A DNA stretch of 64,000 nt from Gorsachius magnificus (Eukaryota > Chordata > Aves > Pelecaniformes > Ardeidae), in the NCBI GenBank assembly GCA_034008185.1, contig CM067085.1:55031602-55095601 (forward strand), read 5' to 3'. Position numbers and translations under genes: made by a program. The notes under the pieces are model-generated. The model was not told the origin of the DNA, searched no databases, and saw only the letters and a list, made by a program, of their open reading frames with translations. The number at the start of each line of letters is the position of its first letter. Position 1 is the stretch's first letter. Shown here in pieces: positions 25,929 to 39,670 of the stretch.

Positions 25929-28900
25929 GGCCACATGGTTAACTCTGCATTAGTCTTTACTCTGGCTTATAATCAGGACACAGCTGAAATGTTTCTATGC
26001 AGTAGTGCAGTCCTTCTGAAAACACCTGTGCATAGATATGTGCATAGATTAATCTCTGCTCTACGAAATGAGAAGCTTATTTAGAGGACAAATAGAATTT
26101 GCATCAAGTATCTGATTTGATAAAGATATAAGGTAATTAAAAAATTAAATGCCTTTATTGTCTTGCCTAATCTTAGGCTACTCTGGCAATACCACCCCAC
26201 TAATCAAGTGGGTAAAGACATGAACCTCTCTCCTGCCATTTCATATGGATCACCAGATGTAGTAACCTGTCTTCTGTATGGCTGTTCTTGTTGGGAAAAT
26301 GTACAGACAAGAAATGAGTCCCTAAAAGTCCTGTATGCGTGTGTGCAACCTTTTACTACTAGCGATGGCAGAATACAGTGAGGACCTCAGTGACTGAGAG
26401 AAGCAACCCAGCATGGCCTTGGGTACATTATCAAGGCTCACTTTTAACACCTGGACAAGATGTTTTTCAGGATGCTATTCTCTAGCCTCATAAGTCTTTC
26501 TAATTTGATGTTATTTGATGTGAATTGTGTGTAAGTAATGTTAATTATGCAATAGGTTTTGAAGAATATGTTTTGATTGTACAGTGGAAATGTCAGTCCC
26601 ATTAACAATCATTATTACCTGTCAGAAAGTAGAAGCAGCTTTGAATGAATGCTAATTTTTTTTCTCCTATCTGTGCAGACGCATACCAATGTTTCATACA
26701 CATCTTGTTTATTTGTATCCTGATCACTAAAACAATCTTTTTCTCTCTCCAAGTTTTCTCTGCTTGGACTGAGTCCAGAGAAGAGAGAATGAGGCTCTAA
26801 CTTCAGGCCTTCTGTGAGTCAGCTTGTATTGAATGTGTTTTTGAAACAAAGGTTTCAGTTTTCAGAAAGCGGTTCATCTGCTGAAATGTTTCCAAACCTT
26901 GCTCCCAGTGGTCTCTGGAATTTATTAAGGCAGTGGCAAGGGTTTAAGAGGATTGGAGTGGGGGTTTGGAGGCAGCAGTCCAAAAGGAAGAAACTTGTTC
27001 TATTTTGCTTTGTTATATGGGTTAAGGTAGCTGATTTAATAACTACTTCTGACCATAAACCATCTCGATTAATTTTTTGTCTTTAGAATCATCCTTTGAA
27101 TTCAGTGAATTTTTTGTGAACTTCTACGAATTCTGCCATATCACTTTGGATTAAACCTTTAATTCCTCCATGGGATTTTATCTGAAATACTAAACTTCAA
27201 AGCCCACAGCTATGAAGGGCCATTTTTATTGACTCTAAGGTTGCTGGTATAGGGTTCAAATAGACCACTTTCCATTTCTGTTGCTGGCCTGATAAACTAA
27301 ACTGGGGAAGTCTTTCCCCATTTCCCTGTCTGAAGACAAAAATGATGGTACTCTGATAAAATAATACTAATCTAATAATGTTAGTAGCTTCTCTCTTAAT
27401 CTGGTTCAATGTGAATAAATCTTCCCTGGAAAGGGATGACAAGAAATTGCTTGAAATATTTCACCTGAGAATGTATTAACTTTGTAAAATGTTATTGTTA
27501 CAATCTCCGAATATACAGCTCCTGATGTATCCTGTCATTGCCTTAAATATCTTTGTATTACATCACATTTTGCTGGGTCATTGTCATTCTGTAGTCAAGC
27601 AGCAGATGGATGTCCTCCTCCTCAGATATTTCCAAGAGCAAAGTTCCAGCTCATACCAGAAGACTTATTCCTGAGGTTTATCACTTTCCATTCAACACTG
27701 CTGAGGTTTATCCCCTTTTTATTAAGCATGTGTAAACTCTCAACAGAACAAAAAGTTATAATGTATGTTCTTGTGAGGAATAGAAGCAGCAAACAGAAGT
27801 TTGCATGAAAAGTAAACCTAGAAGAGCATTAGAGGGAACAAACAGTATTTTCTGTATCCCACACTTCTATAAAAATGTGTTATTTTGTTAAAGGCTCTGT
27901 ATGCTGTCCTTTTCAATGACAATCATGACCTACTTCCTTAGGATTATCAGATTTTCAATCCAAAATCATGTCATCCTTTCATTCTGTAATCTTGCAGAAG
28001 ACCTAAAGGCTGAACATGAGGATTGTTCCTCTTCATTTTTAATGTTGCTATTGAATTACCTGCATACCTTAACTTTTGCAAAATGTAGTACTGGGAAACT
28101 GGGTATCTTCCGTTTAGTTTATTGGTTAAACAAAAAATCCTACCCATCTGTTTCCCTATATACTGCCTGTTTACAGTAGGAATGAGGAGGTAGGTAGGTT
28201 TTCATAATGTGGTCTGGCCACAGTTAGAAATGAGTAATATGGAAATGAGCAGGCATAGAAAAGATTAAACCAACAATAACACTAATTCAAAGCCATGTTT
28301 TCATAAGAAAAAAGAACTGAACAAGTGCATTTCTTTATCTGAATTTATAATGGCTTGTTCTCACTTGTGTGAAATATTGACAATAGGAAAATATTTTCTT
28401 GGCAAATTAATGTTCCTTGTTTGATTTCTTCGGAATTCTGTTCTTTGATGTTCATTTCATTAAGGATCAGTCCATGTATTTAAAGTTGTATTTTAGTAAT
28501 TTAATAGGCTACAATAATTATCTCTGGCATCCTAACTTTTTTGGGTATTTAATTGTCAGGCTTTAGGAAATCAGATGGACTAAGGAGTTAAAGAACAGTT
28601 GAACTTTAGTGAATAGCAGGCAATAGTCAGTATACCGGCATAGACTTCACTTGGCAGCTGGTGTGTAATTGAAATGCCTTTTTACTAGGAAAAAAAAAAA
28701 GCAAGTGAGCGGCAACAGGATTAGGAAAATCATTGTTTGTTCACTCTGATTTAATATGAACTGGATACTCTGGAGCAAAGTTTCCATTTGTACATATTTT
28801 CTTATATTTTTTCAGGGAGAGCAGTCCAGGAAGCCTCCAAATACAATTTCAGCTGTAGTGCTATGCCAGATGAAGCAGTATTTTCTGGAAGTATCTGGAA

Positions 28901-31900
28901 CAAAGCTAGATATTCCATTTTTCACTCACAATGGAAACTCCACCAGAGATTCACATTCCATTACATAAGGTGGGATTAAAAGAACAACTCTGAGAGATGG
29001 GGAGATGATTGGTTAGATAAAAGAAACATAAGGCATTAGGGATGTGTCTTGAATATGTTTGTCTATCCACAGCGGTGATGTTTATAGAACAAAGAATGGT
29101 ACATTTATAGATATTTAATTAGAATATTTCGTAATAATATAGGTGTTCATATTTTTGCATGCATGTTCTAAAAAGATTTGATTTTTAATAAGTTTGTATG
29201 CATAGGTTTATCTAATAACACTGCAGATGTAGCAGCATTATGCTACATTTAACCTATCATTAGTAAGTAATAGGAGCCACTTGCAGGTTCAGCTTGCGGA
29301 CACTGAAAGAGCACTCAGTTTCAGTGCAATCATTAAATTACACAGTTTTGGTAATCTGATACAGTGGATGAGCTGTATATATGAATTACATGTACCTGAC
29401 CACTGTTTTCATGACACTTGGTTACATTGTCACCTTGCTGCAGGTATTTCAATACGTGGCAAAATACATGGTACAATGTTCAATTTTAAAATAAGGCATT
29501 GGGTTGCTTTTGGATCTCGTAGTAACCCTAATATATCAGTGCTTAACAGAGGGCCTTGTAAGAGCATTTGCTCTGTGAACTCTGAAAATTAAGTATATAG
29601 TGTGTAACAGTAATTTTACTAAAATAATATAAATATACACTCTAAAAGAATATAAGGCTTTAATCTTAAAATATCTCCAAACTTACAGATTCTGCGAATG
29701 AAGTAGCTCATAAGAAGCCTTGAGCCAATCAAGAATATTTTTGAGTACACTGGGTGTCAGATACTGACAGAAGAGTGACTAATACTGTTCCGCAGTGAGA
29801 CTACAGAAAAAAGGTGAAATTACTCCCAAGTATTAGCCTCGAGAGGCTCTGAAATTTAGAGCGGATGAGGAGACATTATAAAGATTTCAGTGTTTAAGAT
29901 GTGAAATGGAGAACAAAGGTTTATTTAAAAGTCTAAAAGATTTGTTTTCTAAACAATAAAGCACTGCCTTGTGCGGTTGATACTATTTTTTTTCAAGAGT
30001 CCAGAATTACAACAGAATTGCAAAATCTTCAGATCTGAAAAATGACTGAAGGAAGATGTCTGCTAAATGTCAAGTAAACAGTGTTTGTTCCACTGCTAGA
30101 ATATGATTTTGGGTAATTGCAGAAGAATAAGTAATTAGAACAGAAAGTATGATGTTAGGTAGAAATTAAGTCTTTGAAGGGAAATCCTGGTCATAGATAA
30201 ATAAATGTAAATTTCAATTAGCTTTAATGAGACAAGATTTCACTTTTGAAACTTAAAGTTTTGTTTTCAGTATTTTATGATCTGATACATTTTTACTATA
30301 TTTATTTCTGATATGCTAATTACAATTATGCATATAATATTTTATATAAATATATACACATATGTGCATGACACACACAAACATACATATATATATGTAT
30401 ACACAGACGCATACATATAATGAGCCAGAAACCTGTATTGTTCTGGAAGGTACATAAATCATGTGCCCAGATTAAACGTATGAATAGTGTAGCCCCATAT
30501 AAATCAGATCCCTGATGCTAGGTATGGTCTTACATACCCAGACATTGGAGCTCCTCTGGAGAAAATCAGGTACGTGAGATCAATATTGTTCTCTTTAAAG
30601 TAAATTTAGATTTATAACAACAGTGATTCTGCAACAGAGAGATGTTCCAAACTCCACTGCAATTCTAAGAGTGCAGCTCTTTTCACTATGTTAATTCAAG
30701 AATGTAAGTATATTCACAAGAAAGGTCAAAAAAAGGTTTACTGTTGAAGCTGGGTCTGTCACTCATCAAAAAGTTATGCACAGCAAAACTGCAGCTTGCC
30801 TTTTGATGTTTTGTCTGATAAAAACTGTTGTGAACATATCTTGAAAGAGATCATAAAATAATGTCCTTATGCTGGCCTTTTAATTAACTATTAATAATAA
30901 GACTCCACTGTTTTACAGTTCAATAACGTAGTTTTTCAGCGGACGGTGTGCTAGACTGATTGCCGGTATTACAGTGTATTCAGACAAGCATCCTCCATCC
31001 AGAAGTTTGGTGAAGGGAACAAGAGAAATCTTTTAAAGTTCCAATTTAATAGTATATGCACTATGGAAAAAAAGATTAAGCAGAAAAGGAAGATATGCAA
31101 ATTTTAAGGCAGGCATGGCTGTTAAACACAATTTTTTTTTTATTGTACATTCTGTGACAAATCAGAACCTGTTGAATACAGGTGCTCTGTTGTTTCCTTA
31201 ATGCTACATCCTTGAATTAGATCCTGCATTCCCTTATTAATCAGAATGACTGAGAAAAGGCAACATTGTTGCTGGAGCTACTCTGTGGGCACGGTACAGT
31301 GGGGTTAATTTAGGTTTCACAAAATTAAAGGAGTTATGACAACTGCAGAAATGAAAAGGGAAGCTTCTTGCTTGTCCATGTCTCAGTAGTTGTACAGCAC
31401 TCTCCTTCACACTCTGCTTTATAATGGCAGTCAAGCAAGCAGCCACAAGCAACTAAGTAAAAAATGTGTTTCTATTTTTCCTCAGGAAACAAAAGGAGTT
31501 AAGTAGTTTCCCCATGCTGTAAGAACTGGTAGACTGCAAAAAAGACGGGTGAATTCCATGCTCCAAGACTGGTGATAATACAGAACTTTGCCACAAGTTA
31601 TGTAAGTTAGAGCTCTGCAACACAAAAGTTAGTATCAGATTAACTGCAAATGAATAATTTGAAATATTTCCTTGTCTTTTCTAGAGTGCTTGAATATTCC
31701 CAATAAATAATGAGCTTTGGAAGGTATTAATCTCCCCAAGAGAGACAAAAGTTTCTGTAAACTTGACTTTAAGAAGTATTGCTGCAGGCAATGAAATCTA
31801 TACAAGCAAATAAAGCCCAGGAGATAGGTTGCCTTCTGGCACACTATTAGAAAACATTTTTTTAGCAACTTGCTACATTCTTCAAAATAATAACAACTAT

Positions 31901-34710
31901 TATTTTTAAATGGAAATATTTTCTGTTTGAAGTAGTATTTTAAAAAGCCTTGGGCTCAGAGCACACCAGAGTATCTTACTGCCAGTCCTATTGAATATGA
32001 ATGCAATGCAGTATGGCTCAAATCTAAAAGAATATAACCAGCTGTAGCTTGGTTTGTTTTTGTTGGTGTGGTTTTTTTTTTTTTTTTGGGAGGGGATTGA
32101 TTCCATGAACTCTCAGGTTCTGAAGGTCTGGGAGACTGCAGAGCTTTTCTCTGCTTCAGACCACTTCATTTGATAGTCCTTTATTAAAGGCCCTGCAAGT
32201 GGATATGGAGATGAGTCCTCCAAACTCTGTGGAAGGCAAATGATGCTTTACTGCAGCATTTTCCTACAATGTTAATTTGAAAAGACAACTGAATGCAACT
32301 TTTCTGCTAGGAGAATCCAATTAGAACGGTACAATGCCTACCTCTAAGAAGACAAACTCTGAATATATTGTATGAAATCTCCTATTTTATAAGTGGAACT
32401 ACCTAATTCCACCATACAGCTGAGAGAAAATCTGGACATCAGAAGAGGGCAGGCTATGGTGAAGCAAAAGGTGTTACGCTATACATGTTGTCCTGCTGGC
32501 TGAGAGCCCACTGACAACTTGCAGTGGTCTATGTGAATTTGTCATTTTCAGATTATGAGAAGGAACTTACAGATCTAGTTTCCTTAAAAAAAGCTAAAAT
32601 AAGTTTGGAACAGTAATTTGAACTGTTGTATTCTGAATGATTTGACTTGTAGATATTTAAAATTTTATTATTCTAATAAACAATCTAAATTTGTGAACTG
32701 GACATCTGATCTCTAAAAATACATTCTCCCCCACCCTACAAAACCAATTATGCACTTGCCGACTTCAACATTCAACAGAGTACAGAGTGAGGAACGTGCA
32801 TCTCTAACATAGATCTACAGGCAAAATTAAGGTTTCCTCACATATATTAAAAAAACAGATAATGACATGAAATCTAACAGTACCTATTTACAATCATATT
32901 AAGAAGTTACTTGGCAGACTGTTAACTTCAGCCATTAAAATAATTATTCAATGTGAGAGAAACGTGACAATTATATTTAACATTGGTTTGTCAGAACTTT
33001 CTCATTTATTCATTTTAGTGACAACGCCTTTAAGAATAATATGATAGAGGAGTATATTACCATGGGCTATAGCAAGTGAGAGCTTTACTTTAACCAAAGA
33101 ATTCTGTTTTCTTTAGAAAAATTACTGCAAATACTTTGCTATAGCTGCTGTTAATTGTAGTGATTTAAAAAGTCTTACACCTTCATCCTGTACTCTTAGG
33201 ACAGCGAGTACAGTAACTTCAGGACTGTGTTCTAGATATCTCCTTTTGTAAATCTATTTTAAAATGAGTTATATGAGGAAACCTTCAGAAATTCAATAGA
33301 AGTTTTTGATGGGAAGTCCTGAAATCTTGTTTTTGGGGAAATTTCTATTGTAGGGCCAAACCAATGACAATGCTCAGCTATGGGGATTTAAGAACTGTGT
33401 CCTGCAGGTTAGATATCCTTATAAAGTAATAGCAAAAAAATGTGCTGCAATTATAAATAACAGCTTAGACGTGATACAAGCACCATGAATTTATTTTAGA
33501 TGCAGCAAAGAATACATATGAGTTTCTGCTAACAATTGGTATTCTAAAGTATTAAGTTTTCTATTTAGATGAAGTTTTCCCATTATGTCTCATTATTTCA
33601 GTCAGCATTTATGCTTTTATGCCTTTTTCTTTTTTTAGGAGATATTCTACCAAAAATAAATAATTAAACTGCAGATGAACTGTCAAAAGGGAACATTCAT
33701 ATTTTAACGCAACATTAACATTTTGGTAATTAACATGGCAGTTAATGTTTTTAGCAGATGTAACAACATTAGACTTGTAAATTTTAATTAAAGTTAATGG
33801 TTCACGATAGCTGTAGGGATCAGGCATCCTCTCTGGATACTGAAAACATGTCTAATGTGATTAGAAATACTAATTGAAGAAAAAAGGACTGCAATAGTAA
33901 TGATTGTACTACTTTATCCTACTAAATTATTACAAACCTGCAGCAACTTTTAAAAATGTATTTGCAGGAGGAAGCTTGAAGAGTCAAATGCTCCCCTTGA
34001 AGAAATTAAAAGGGGTCAGGAGAACATTGCAGATATTTTCTGTGTGTTGGAAGAAGGAAAATCATTAATTGAAAGCCACTGCTCCTTCCTTATCCTCATG
34101 AGACCATATTCCCAAGAAATATTATAAAGTTATTTGGTTACATTTCACATCCCTTTTGGATTTAATTAGGAACTAATGTGTTAGTTTTAATTCCCTCAGA
34201 GGCTTTGAATTCCAATAGCAGGCAGAGAAACAGGACTGGCACTGGGAACTATGACTCAAGTGGACGTTTCTCAGTTTTAGTGCAAGTTAAGAGATTGGTA
34301 GTGAGCCCTTTTCATGGCTTGCTGATACATGAAACATTTTAATAAGCACAGGGAAAGGATTAGTTTTACTAAGGGTAATTACAAGCTGCTAGCCACCTAT
34401 AAAATGCACTCCCATTTTATTGTAAAATGCCAACAATATTTATTTCACTTGTTCTGTGGATTTTTTTTTCTCCGAAGCTGGCTCCAAAGTCTGCTGAAGT
34501 CAGTATTCTGCAGTCCTTATTCTAGCAAAATTGAGGCTGAAAATCATGTTCTTTCTACTGGGAGTTCAGGCTAATAAAGATTAAACACTGGAAATTACGT
34601 TTGCTTTTTTTGACTGACAATAGTTATTTTTACTATAAATGCAGTTATTCCTCGCTAGTGCCGTTAGCTCTGTTTCTGTCAACACCTTTCCAACATCATC
34701 ATAAATTATT
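25929..34710. other. Intergenic, AT-rich, no gene seen
   Basis: About 8.8 kb with only the microsatellite at 30.3 kb and a 16-T run at 32072-32087. Frames of up to 103 codons (29281-29592, +) lack motifs. No convincing young transposon was seen. Confidence 0.65.
30310..30420. repeat. AT/AC-rich microsatellite
   Basis: Alternating TATA, ACAC and ATAC units include the perfect 18-base palindrome ATACATATATATATGTAT (30383-30400). No unit dominates, so it is a degenerate compound microsatellite. Confidence 0.7.
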
Positions 34711-34922
34711 ATTAATTTGCATTGCGGCACAGGCATAGGCTCCATTCTACCAGGCAAAGTGCAAAGACATGGTGAGAGACAATTCTTGTTTGGAACAGTT
34801 GCACTCTAACCAGTTGTGACACAGGCTAAGAGAAAGGGTGCTAGGAGAATGGATGCTGTTTTATCTTCATTTTATTTCTATCTGAAAGGCTGGAAAAAGA
34901 GATTAGGAAATTTGGTCAAGCT
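34711..34922 (+). repeat. MIR-like ancient SINE, copy B
   Basis: Starting at TTAATTTGCATTGCGGCAC, this has the same order of landmarks as copy A: CTACCAGGCAAAGTGCAAAGACATGG, GAGACAATTCTTGTTTGGAACAGTTGCACTCTAACCAG, then a MIR-type tail (CTTCATTTTATTT ... GAAAGGCTGGAAAAAGAGATTAGG ... TTGGTCAAG). It is strongly diverged, and the family name is uncertain. Confidence 0.5.
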
Positions 34923-35744
34923 TATATGGAAAGACTAAATAAAGCTATTTGAACATAATTTATCGAGTAACACTGGAATTCAGAACCTTTGCAAAGACTT
35001 AGTTGCTGGGCAAGGAGCCTATGTGCAACGTATATACCTTTTTGTCTTGTATCAGGACTAAATGTAAACATGAAATGGTCTTTAAGTAATCGTGGACCTC
35101 AGGCTGACTTTCCACAAAAGTATGCATTTTGTTGAGTTTAGGTAAGAAGATATTAATTGTGCATTTTGAATAGCTGTCAAATTGTATCAGCTGGTACGAT
35201 ACAGTAGATAGCAGAATACATTTGAATATGCACCTCCAAGAGGCCTGTGGCTTCACAATTTACTTGTGTGAGCAAGAGCCAAGAAATGCTTTTATCTTAT
35301 CTATTGCTTTCCATTGGAAAATCCCAATATATTTTACACACTTTCTTCTAAATTTTACCTGTATTGTTATGTAAAAAATAAAAAGTTGCTTCTACGGATT
35401 CCTCATGGATTCAATACTCTGAGTAGAGCAGTGTGGATGTCTCACCTACCCAAGGACTTAGTCAGGTGGGAGGGGGAAATAAAAGTTATGGTTAAGATTT
35501 CAGTAAATTTTTTAGACACTACTTCTTCATTTCCTAGACAGCACTGAAGATAATGTGATTCTGCATATGGATGCATAAACATGGATATTTATTTTATTTG
35601 ACTTAAAATGTAATAGCCATGGATTTTCTTTAACAATTTACTGCATTTTTGGTTTGTAGTTTTATAGTAATAGTGACTCAAGCATAACACGATTTCTGGC
35701 AGCTATGACTTGCTGAAGGAAAGGACAAACATGACTGAATTTTC

Positions 35745-35768
35745 TTTTTTTTTTTTTTTTTTTTTTTT
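35745..35768 (+). repeat. T homopolymer (24)
   Basis: A run of 24 T, immediately before the palindromic repeat at 35798. Could be the oligo-A end of a minus-strand retroposed copy or a plain expanded homopolymer. Confidence 0.85.
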
Positions 35769-35797
35769 CTGCTTAAAATTCCCAGATCCAACAGCTA

Positions 35798-35886
35798 AGG
35801 CCCAGGTCTTCAGCTGTGTAAATCAGCATGACTCCACTGAAGTCAGAGCAGCTATGCTGACTTACACTAGCTAAGAATCTGGACCT
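35798..35886. repeat. 89-base imperfect palindromic dispersed repeat
   Basis: The left arm (AGGCCCAGGTCTTCAGCTGTGTAAATCAGCATG) and right arm (from GCTATGCTGACTTACACTAGC to GGACCT) are reverse complements with a few mismatches, around a roughly 10-base loop near 35838-35846. It closely resembles a palindromic repeat seen in many copies in sauropsid genomes. Transcribed RNA would fold into a long hairpin. A 24-base T run lies just upstream (35745-35768). Confidence 0.6.
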
Positions 35887-36098
35887 CAGTGACACCAAAT
35901 ATACAGTTTATAGGTTTTATTGGCAAGTACATGTTTATAGACTTAAAGGTAGTTTCTAATCCTGTGTCATATCGTAAACACTACTGCCTTGGACAAACAG
36001 ACATAACAATTGTTTGGAAGCTGAAAGGCTTACCTGCTTCTGTAAGGCTTTCTTTTATATGAATAAGTTTCTGGTTTTCCGTGAAGGAACCTCATGTA

Positions 36099-36210
36099 GA
36101 GAATCACAGAATCATTTAGGTTGGAAAAGACCTTTAAGATCGAGTCCAACCGTAAAAGTAACACTGCCAAGTCCACCACTGAATCATGTCCCTAAGCACC
36201 ACATCTGCAC
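36099..36210 (-). mobile_element. CR1 LINE 3' terminal fragment
   Basis: A 112-base antisense CR1 tail begins with AGAATCACAGAATCA (the octamer on the minus strand) and continues with the typical GGTTGGAAAAGACCT and GTCCAACC segments. It is heavily 5'-truncated, and no coding part is left beyond the final codons. Confidence 0.88.
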
Positions 36211-37997
36211 ATAAGAAGGGTTAGTGCCAGAAACAGGTCAAATAGATAATTTATACCATTGGAAAAATGTACTAGTAGACAGATTCTAGCATTCAAAACA
36301 GCATAATCGATTAACTTTCAAGGTGGAAAATTAAAAATATATAAAGGGAATACTGTCCAATCATTGATTAGAGGTTCACTGTCACAGCATTCATGAGGCT
36401 GAGAAATTTGTGAGGTTCAAAAGGGATTGGACCTTTGGATAGACATAGAGGATGTCCCAGCTAAGAAAAAAAATCTTACGAACAGTAGCTTGATGCATAA
36501 AGGTTTGTGACCAATATTTGCTAAATATGAGCAACTGAGGTAAGATGTAATACAGACAAGTATGTCTGTTGCTGGGTTCTCGAACAGAGTCATTGCTATT
36601 GTGTGTAACTTGAGCATGGTAGAAATATCTCTAAACTGAATTTGAACTTGCTAGCTGGGTAGTCTATTACTGAAGTTTCCAAAATGAGGAAGAGTAGCCC
36701 TGCCCTCAAGGAACATGGGGAATGCTAGGAACATGCTGGGACATACTGAGGGAAGATATGGATGGACCAGGGTGTTACAGAACCCAAAAGCCTGTTCTTC
36801 TAGCTGCAATGTAGTGGCACAGTGTTCTGCAATGGGCAGAACAGCCTGTCCTGTGCTAAGATAAGGCCATGGTCAACTATCCTGCACCAAACTTTGTTTT
36901 TCTTTATTACTAGTGCCCAAGCGAGGTTAGGCTTATTGTGGTAACTATAGTAAACATACAAATATTTTCTTCCTACAGTTAAATGAAAATATATGTATTA
37001 TGATAACACGTAGAAATAATAAGTGTGATAGAGCAAAGGAAAATTTTGGAAATGAGAAACATATTTGAGAGTGATTATGTACAAAGCACAAAATTTTAGG
37101 AAAAGCTATTGCACAGAGGACATTTTTTTAAAATCACAATTTTTAGGAAAAAAATTAAATCTTAAGATGCTAGTTGTACCATCAGGCAATGCCTTGCCAA
37201 CCAAAACATTCAGGTTTAGAAATAGATGCTTAGTTTCAGGCTGCTAATCACATCATAAAAGTTACCTGGTCAGCGCCGTGGCAGGAGTGTGCACTGCCCA
37301 CAAAGCTGCCAGCTAATCGATAGAGCAAAACTGGTGTTGGGTCTTTGGGAATGACATGCGTGGGTATTTGTTAATAGGAACCACCAGCAGCTCTGAGGTG
37401 CCACTTTGGTGCCCATTGTGCCAAATCCTGATTGCAGCTCCACAAATCACAAAAGTTCTAAGTCATAATGATTAACTATAATAATATCCCAACAGCATAT
37501 TTTAGGCTTCCTGGCAGGCCTAGGAATGCTTACTATGCTCACCAGTGCCTACTGGTGAAAAACCTCTTTTAACCTTTGTTATTTGAATGTCCTATACCTA
37601 TGCCTTTTTTTTGTGTTATTTCAGTGATCTTTGGCTGGATGAATGTCTTTTAGATTTTATTTTGGCAGTTTTCAATCTGGAAATAGACTACAAATTTCAC
37701 TTTACTCCACCTTTGGTGTCCATACTCTTCATAAATAGCAAATGCTTCCTGTGCATGACAAAAAATTACAGGGGAACCAGAAAGTAAATTGTATTATTAA
37801 TGTTTTTGGGACCCTAAATGGAAGAAGGACTAAAATCTTTCTGTTTCAAAATACTGAATTCAAAATTTAAAACAATCAGCTTTTTGAATAATTATTGTTG
37901 GTAGTGTAAAATAGACATAGTTACTTACTTATTACTGATGGCATTGTATTAAATACTTCTTAGTGAAATTTTGCCTTGGTTTTAGATTCCGTAAGTG
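36211..37997. other. Intergenic, no gene seen
   Basis: Unique AT-rich sequence between the CR1 tail and the hAT-like end. Nothing recognisable. Confidence 0.6.
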
Positions 37998-38170
37998 CAG
38001 TATTTCTCACACTTTTCTATGCAGCCGCACATTCCTGCACAGCGGTATTACTAAGGGTTCCAGGCGCTCTGATGTCACTTGAAATGGAGTTGTCAGCCTT
38101 CAGGTTTCGAAGCCCTGTTCTAAATACACAATTGCATGGTCAATCTCCACAATGTTTAAAAATGTCAATA
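37998..38170 (+). mobile_element. hAT-like DNA transposon, one end
   Basis: CAGTATTTCTCACACTTTTCTATGCAGCCGCACA resembles the inverted terminal repeat of hAT/Charlie elements (usually CAGTGTTTCTCAAACTTT), followed by about 140 bases that read like a non-autonomous hAT body. No matching right-hand inverted repeat or 8-base target duplication was found, so this would be a truncated copy. No transposase is present. Confidence 0.42.
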
Positions 38171-38444
38171 TTTGTATGAAAAAGAATACCTCCATTTTCA
38201 TTAAAACACAGTTTATCTCTGTAAGGTGGTGAACAAAATCATCCCTGGAAAAAAGTACGAAGCAATCTCATTCCTCAGTATTTGTTGTCTGAACACTAAA
38301 AAGATTTGAAGCTGGTGGTCATACCTGTAATTTTTTCATTTATGGTTTAAATGGTTATTTATGGTCTTTTCTGTGAATTTTTTTAACCCACTTGTACTTT
38401 TCACCTGCACAGTTCAAGTAGTCACCATATAGAAAAGTGCTTTC

Positions 38445-39670
38445 ATCCATTTCATTTAAAACTTCTACCTGCTAATTTCATTTTATGCCACTCAATTCTG
38501 ACATTATGGGAGATAAGGAATAATTATTCTTTTATCAGTATTAATCAATAAAACAATCACAATTCCCTTCTCTATGCCTTCCATAAGTTGACATCTCCAT
38601 CTTCTATGTCCCTTCAGTCATCCCACTTCTAGTCATCTTATGTTTAAGCTGAAGATTTCCATGCATTTTTCCATTATAGAAGTTTTTGCTTATCATGAAT
38701 TTTCCTTTTCATCCTTCTTACATGTTTTCCAGTTCTAGGTTTTTTTTTTACTATTATTATCCTGCATAACTTGGTACCACTGGTAAACTTGGTCATCTTA
38801 TTATCTATTATTTAGTGAGTATGTAAACAGCAATGGACCTAGCACCCACCCCTGTGAGATTCTAGTAGACACCTCCCTCCACTGTGGAGATGCATTATTT
38901 ATTCCTACCTTTTTTTCCCACCTGAGATCAGTTATTAGCAAAGTACAGGGCCTCTCCTCTTATTGCAGGGCAGCTTAAGTTCTGTAAGAAGCTTTAGTGA
39001 ACATTTTGTCAAGCAGATTTTTTAAAATATGGGAATCTTATATCATCCAATCTCACCCTTTCCACACACCTTGCCAAAAAGTCTAATAGGTTTGTGTGGC
39101 ATAAAGGGCTCCCCTGTAGGAATCTCTCATAGTATCTACCTAAGCAAACAAATAATTTTTCTAGCCTTACCTTTGTTGAATCCTTCTGTCTTTAAATCGT
39201 GATCATTTATTGGCCCTGCAAAGTCTACAACAGCAGGCTTCCTGCCTCTGATGTGTTTGGAAGAGGTTTTACAATAAAGTTTCATACCATTACCAACATT
39301 TTCCTTCAAATGCTTTTGGCCTGCCTTTTACTGTTTTACATTTAGCTTGCCAGAGGTTTTGCTATTTTCTGTTTTCCTCATCTGAACACCATATTTTTAG
39401 GAGTGCCATTTTTGGTTTTCTCATGTAGAGCTCTGCTAGTCTTTTGGAGGTCCTCTTAACTAGCTTTGATAGATGACATACTAGCTCAGAAATTCTAATA
39501 TAAGTCATTTTCCCCTTTGGCTATTCCTTTTAATTTACTTTTGACAAACTTCCTTGATTTTATGTAGTCCTCTTTTCAACGTTCACTGTTGCTATGGTAA
39601 ATTTATTTGGCCTTTTCACTTCTACAAGGGTGTTGAATTTGAATATATTATGATCAAAATTCTGAAGCGG
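38445..39670 (-). mobile_element. Ancient, strongly diverged CR1/L3-type LINE
   Basis: On the minus strand this stretch follows the order of a CR1-like ORF2 read from the C terminus backwards. Around 38600-38720 is the segment before the C-terminal region, at 38760-38830 a decayed GTCATCTGCAAACTTG-type site (the FADD region), at 38840-38900 a counterpart of the GTCCCAGCAC/CCCTG segment, and at 38905-39060 the stretch leading to the YLDF motif. No frame is open. Match quality falls towards 39.7 kb and the far end is uncertain. The assignment rests on remembered consensus patterns; a RepeatMasker run with sauropsid CR1 and L3 models would settle it. Confidence 0.65.
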
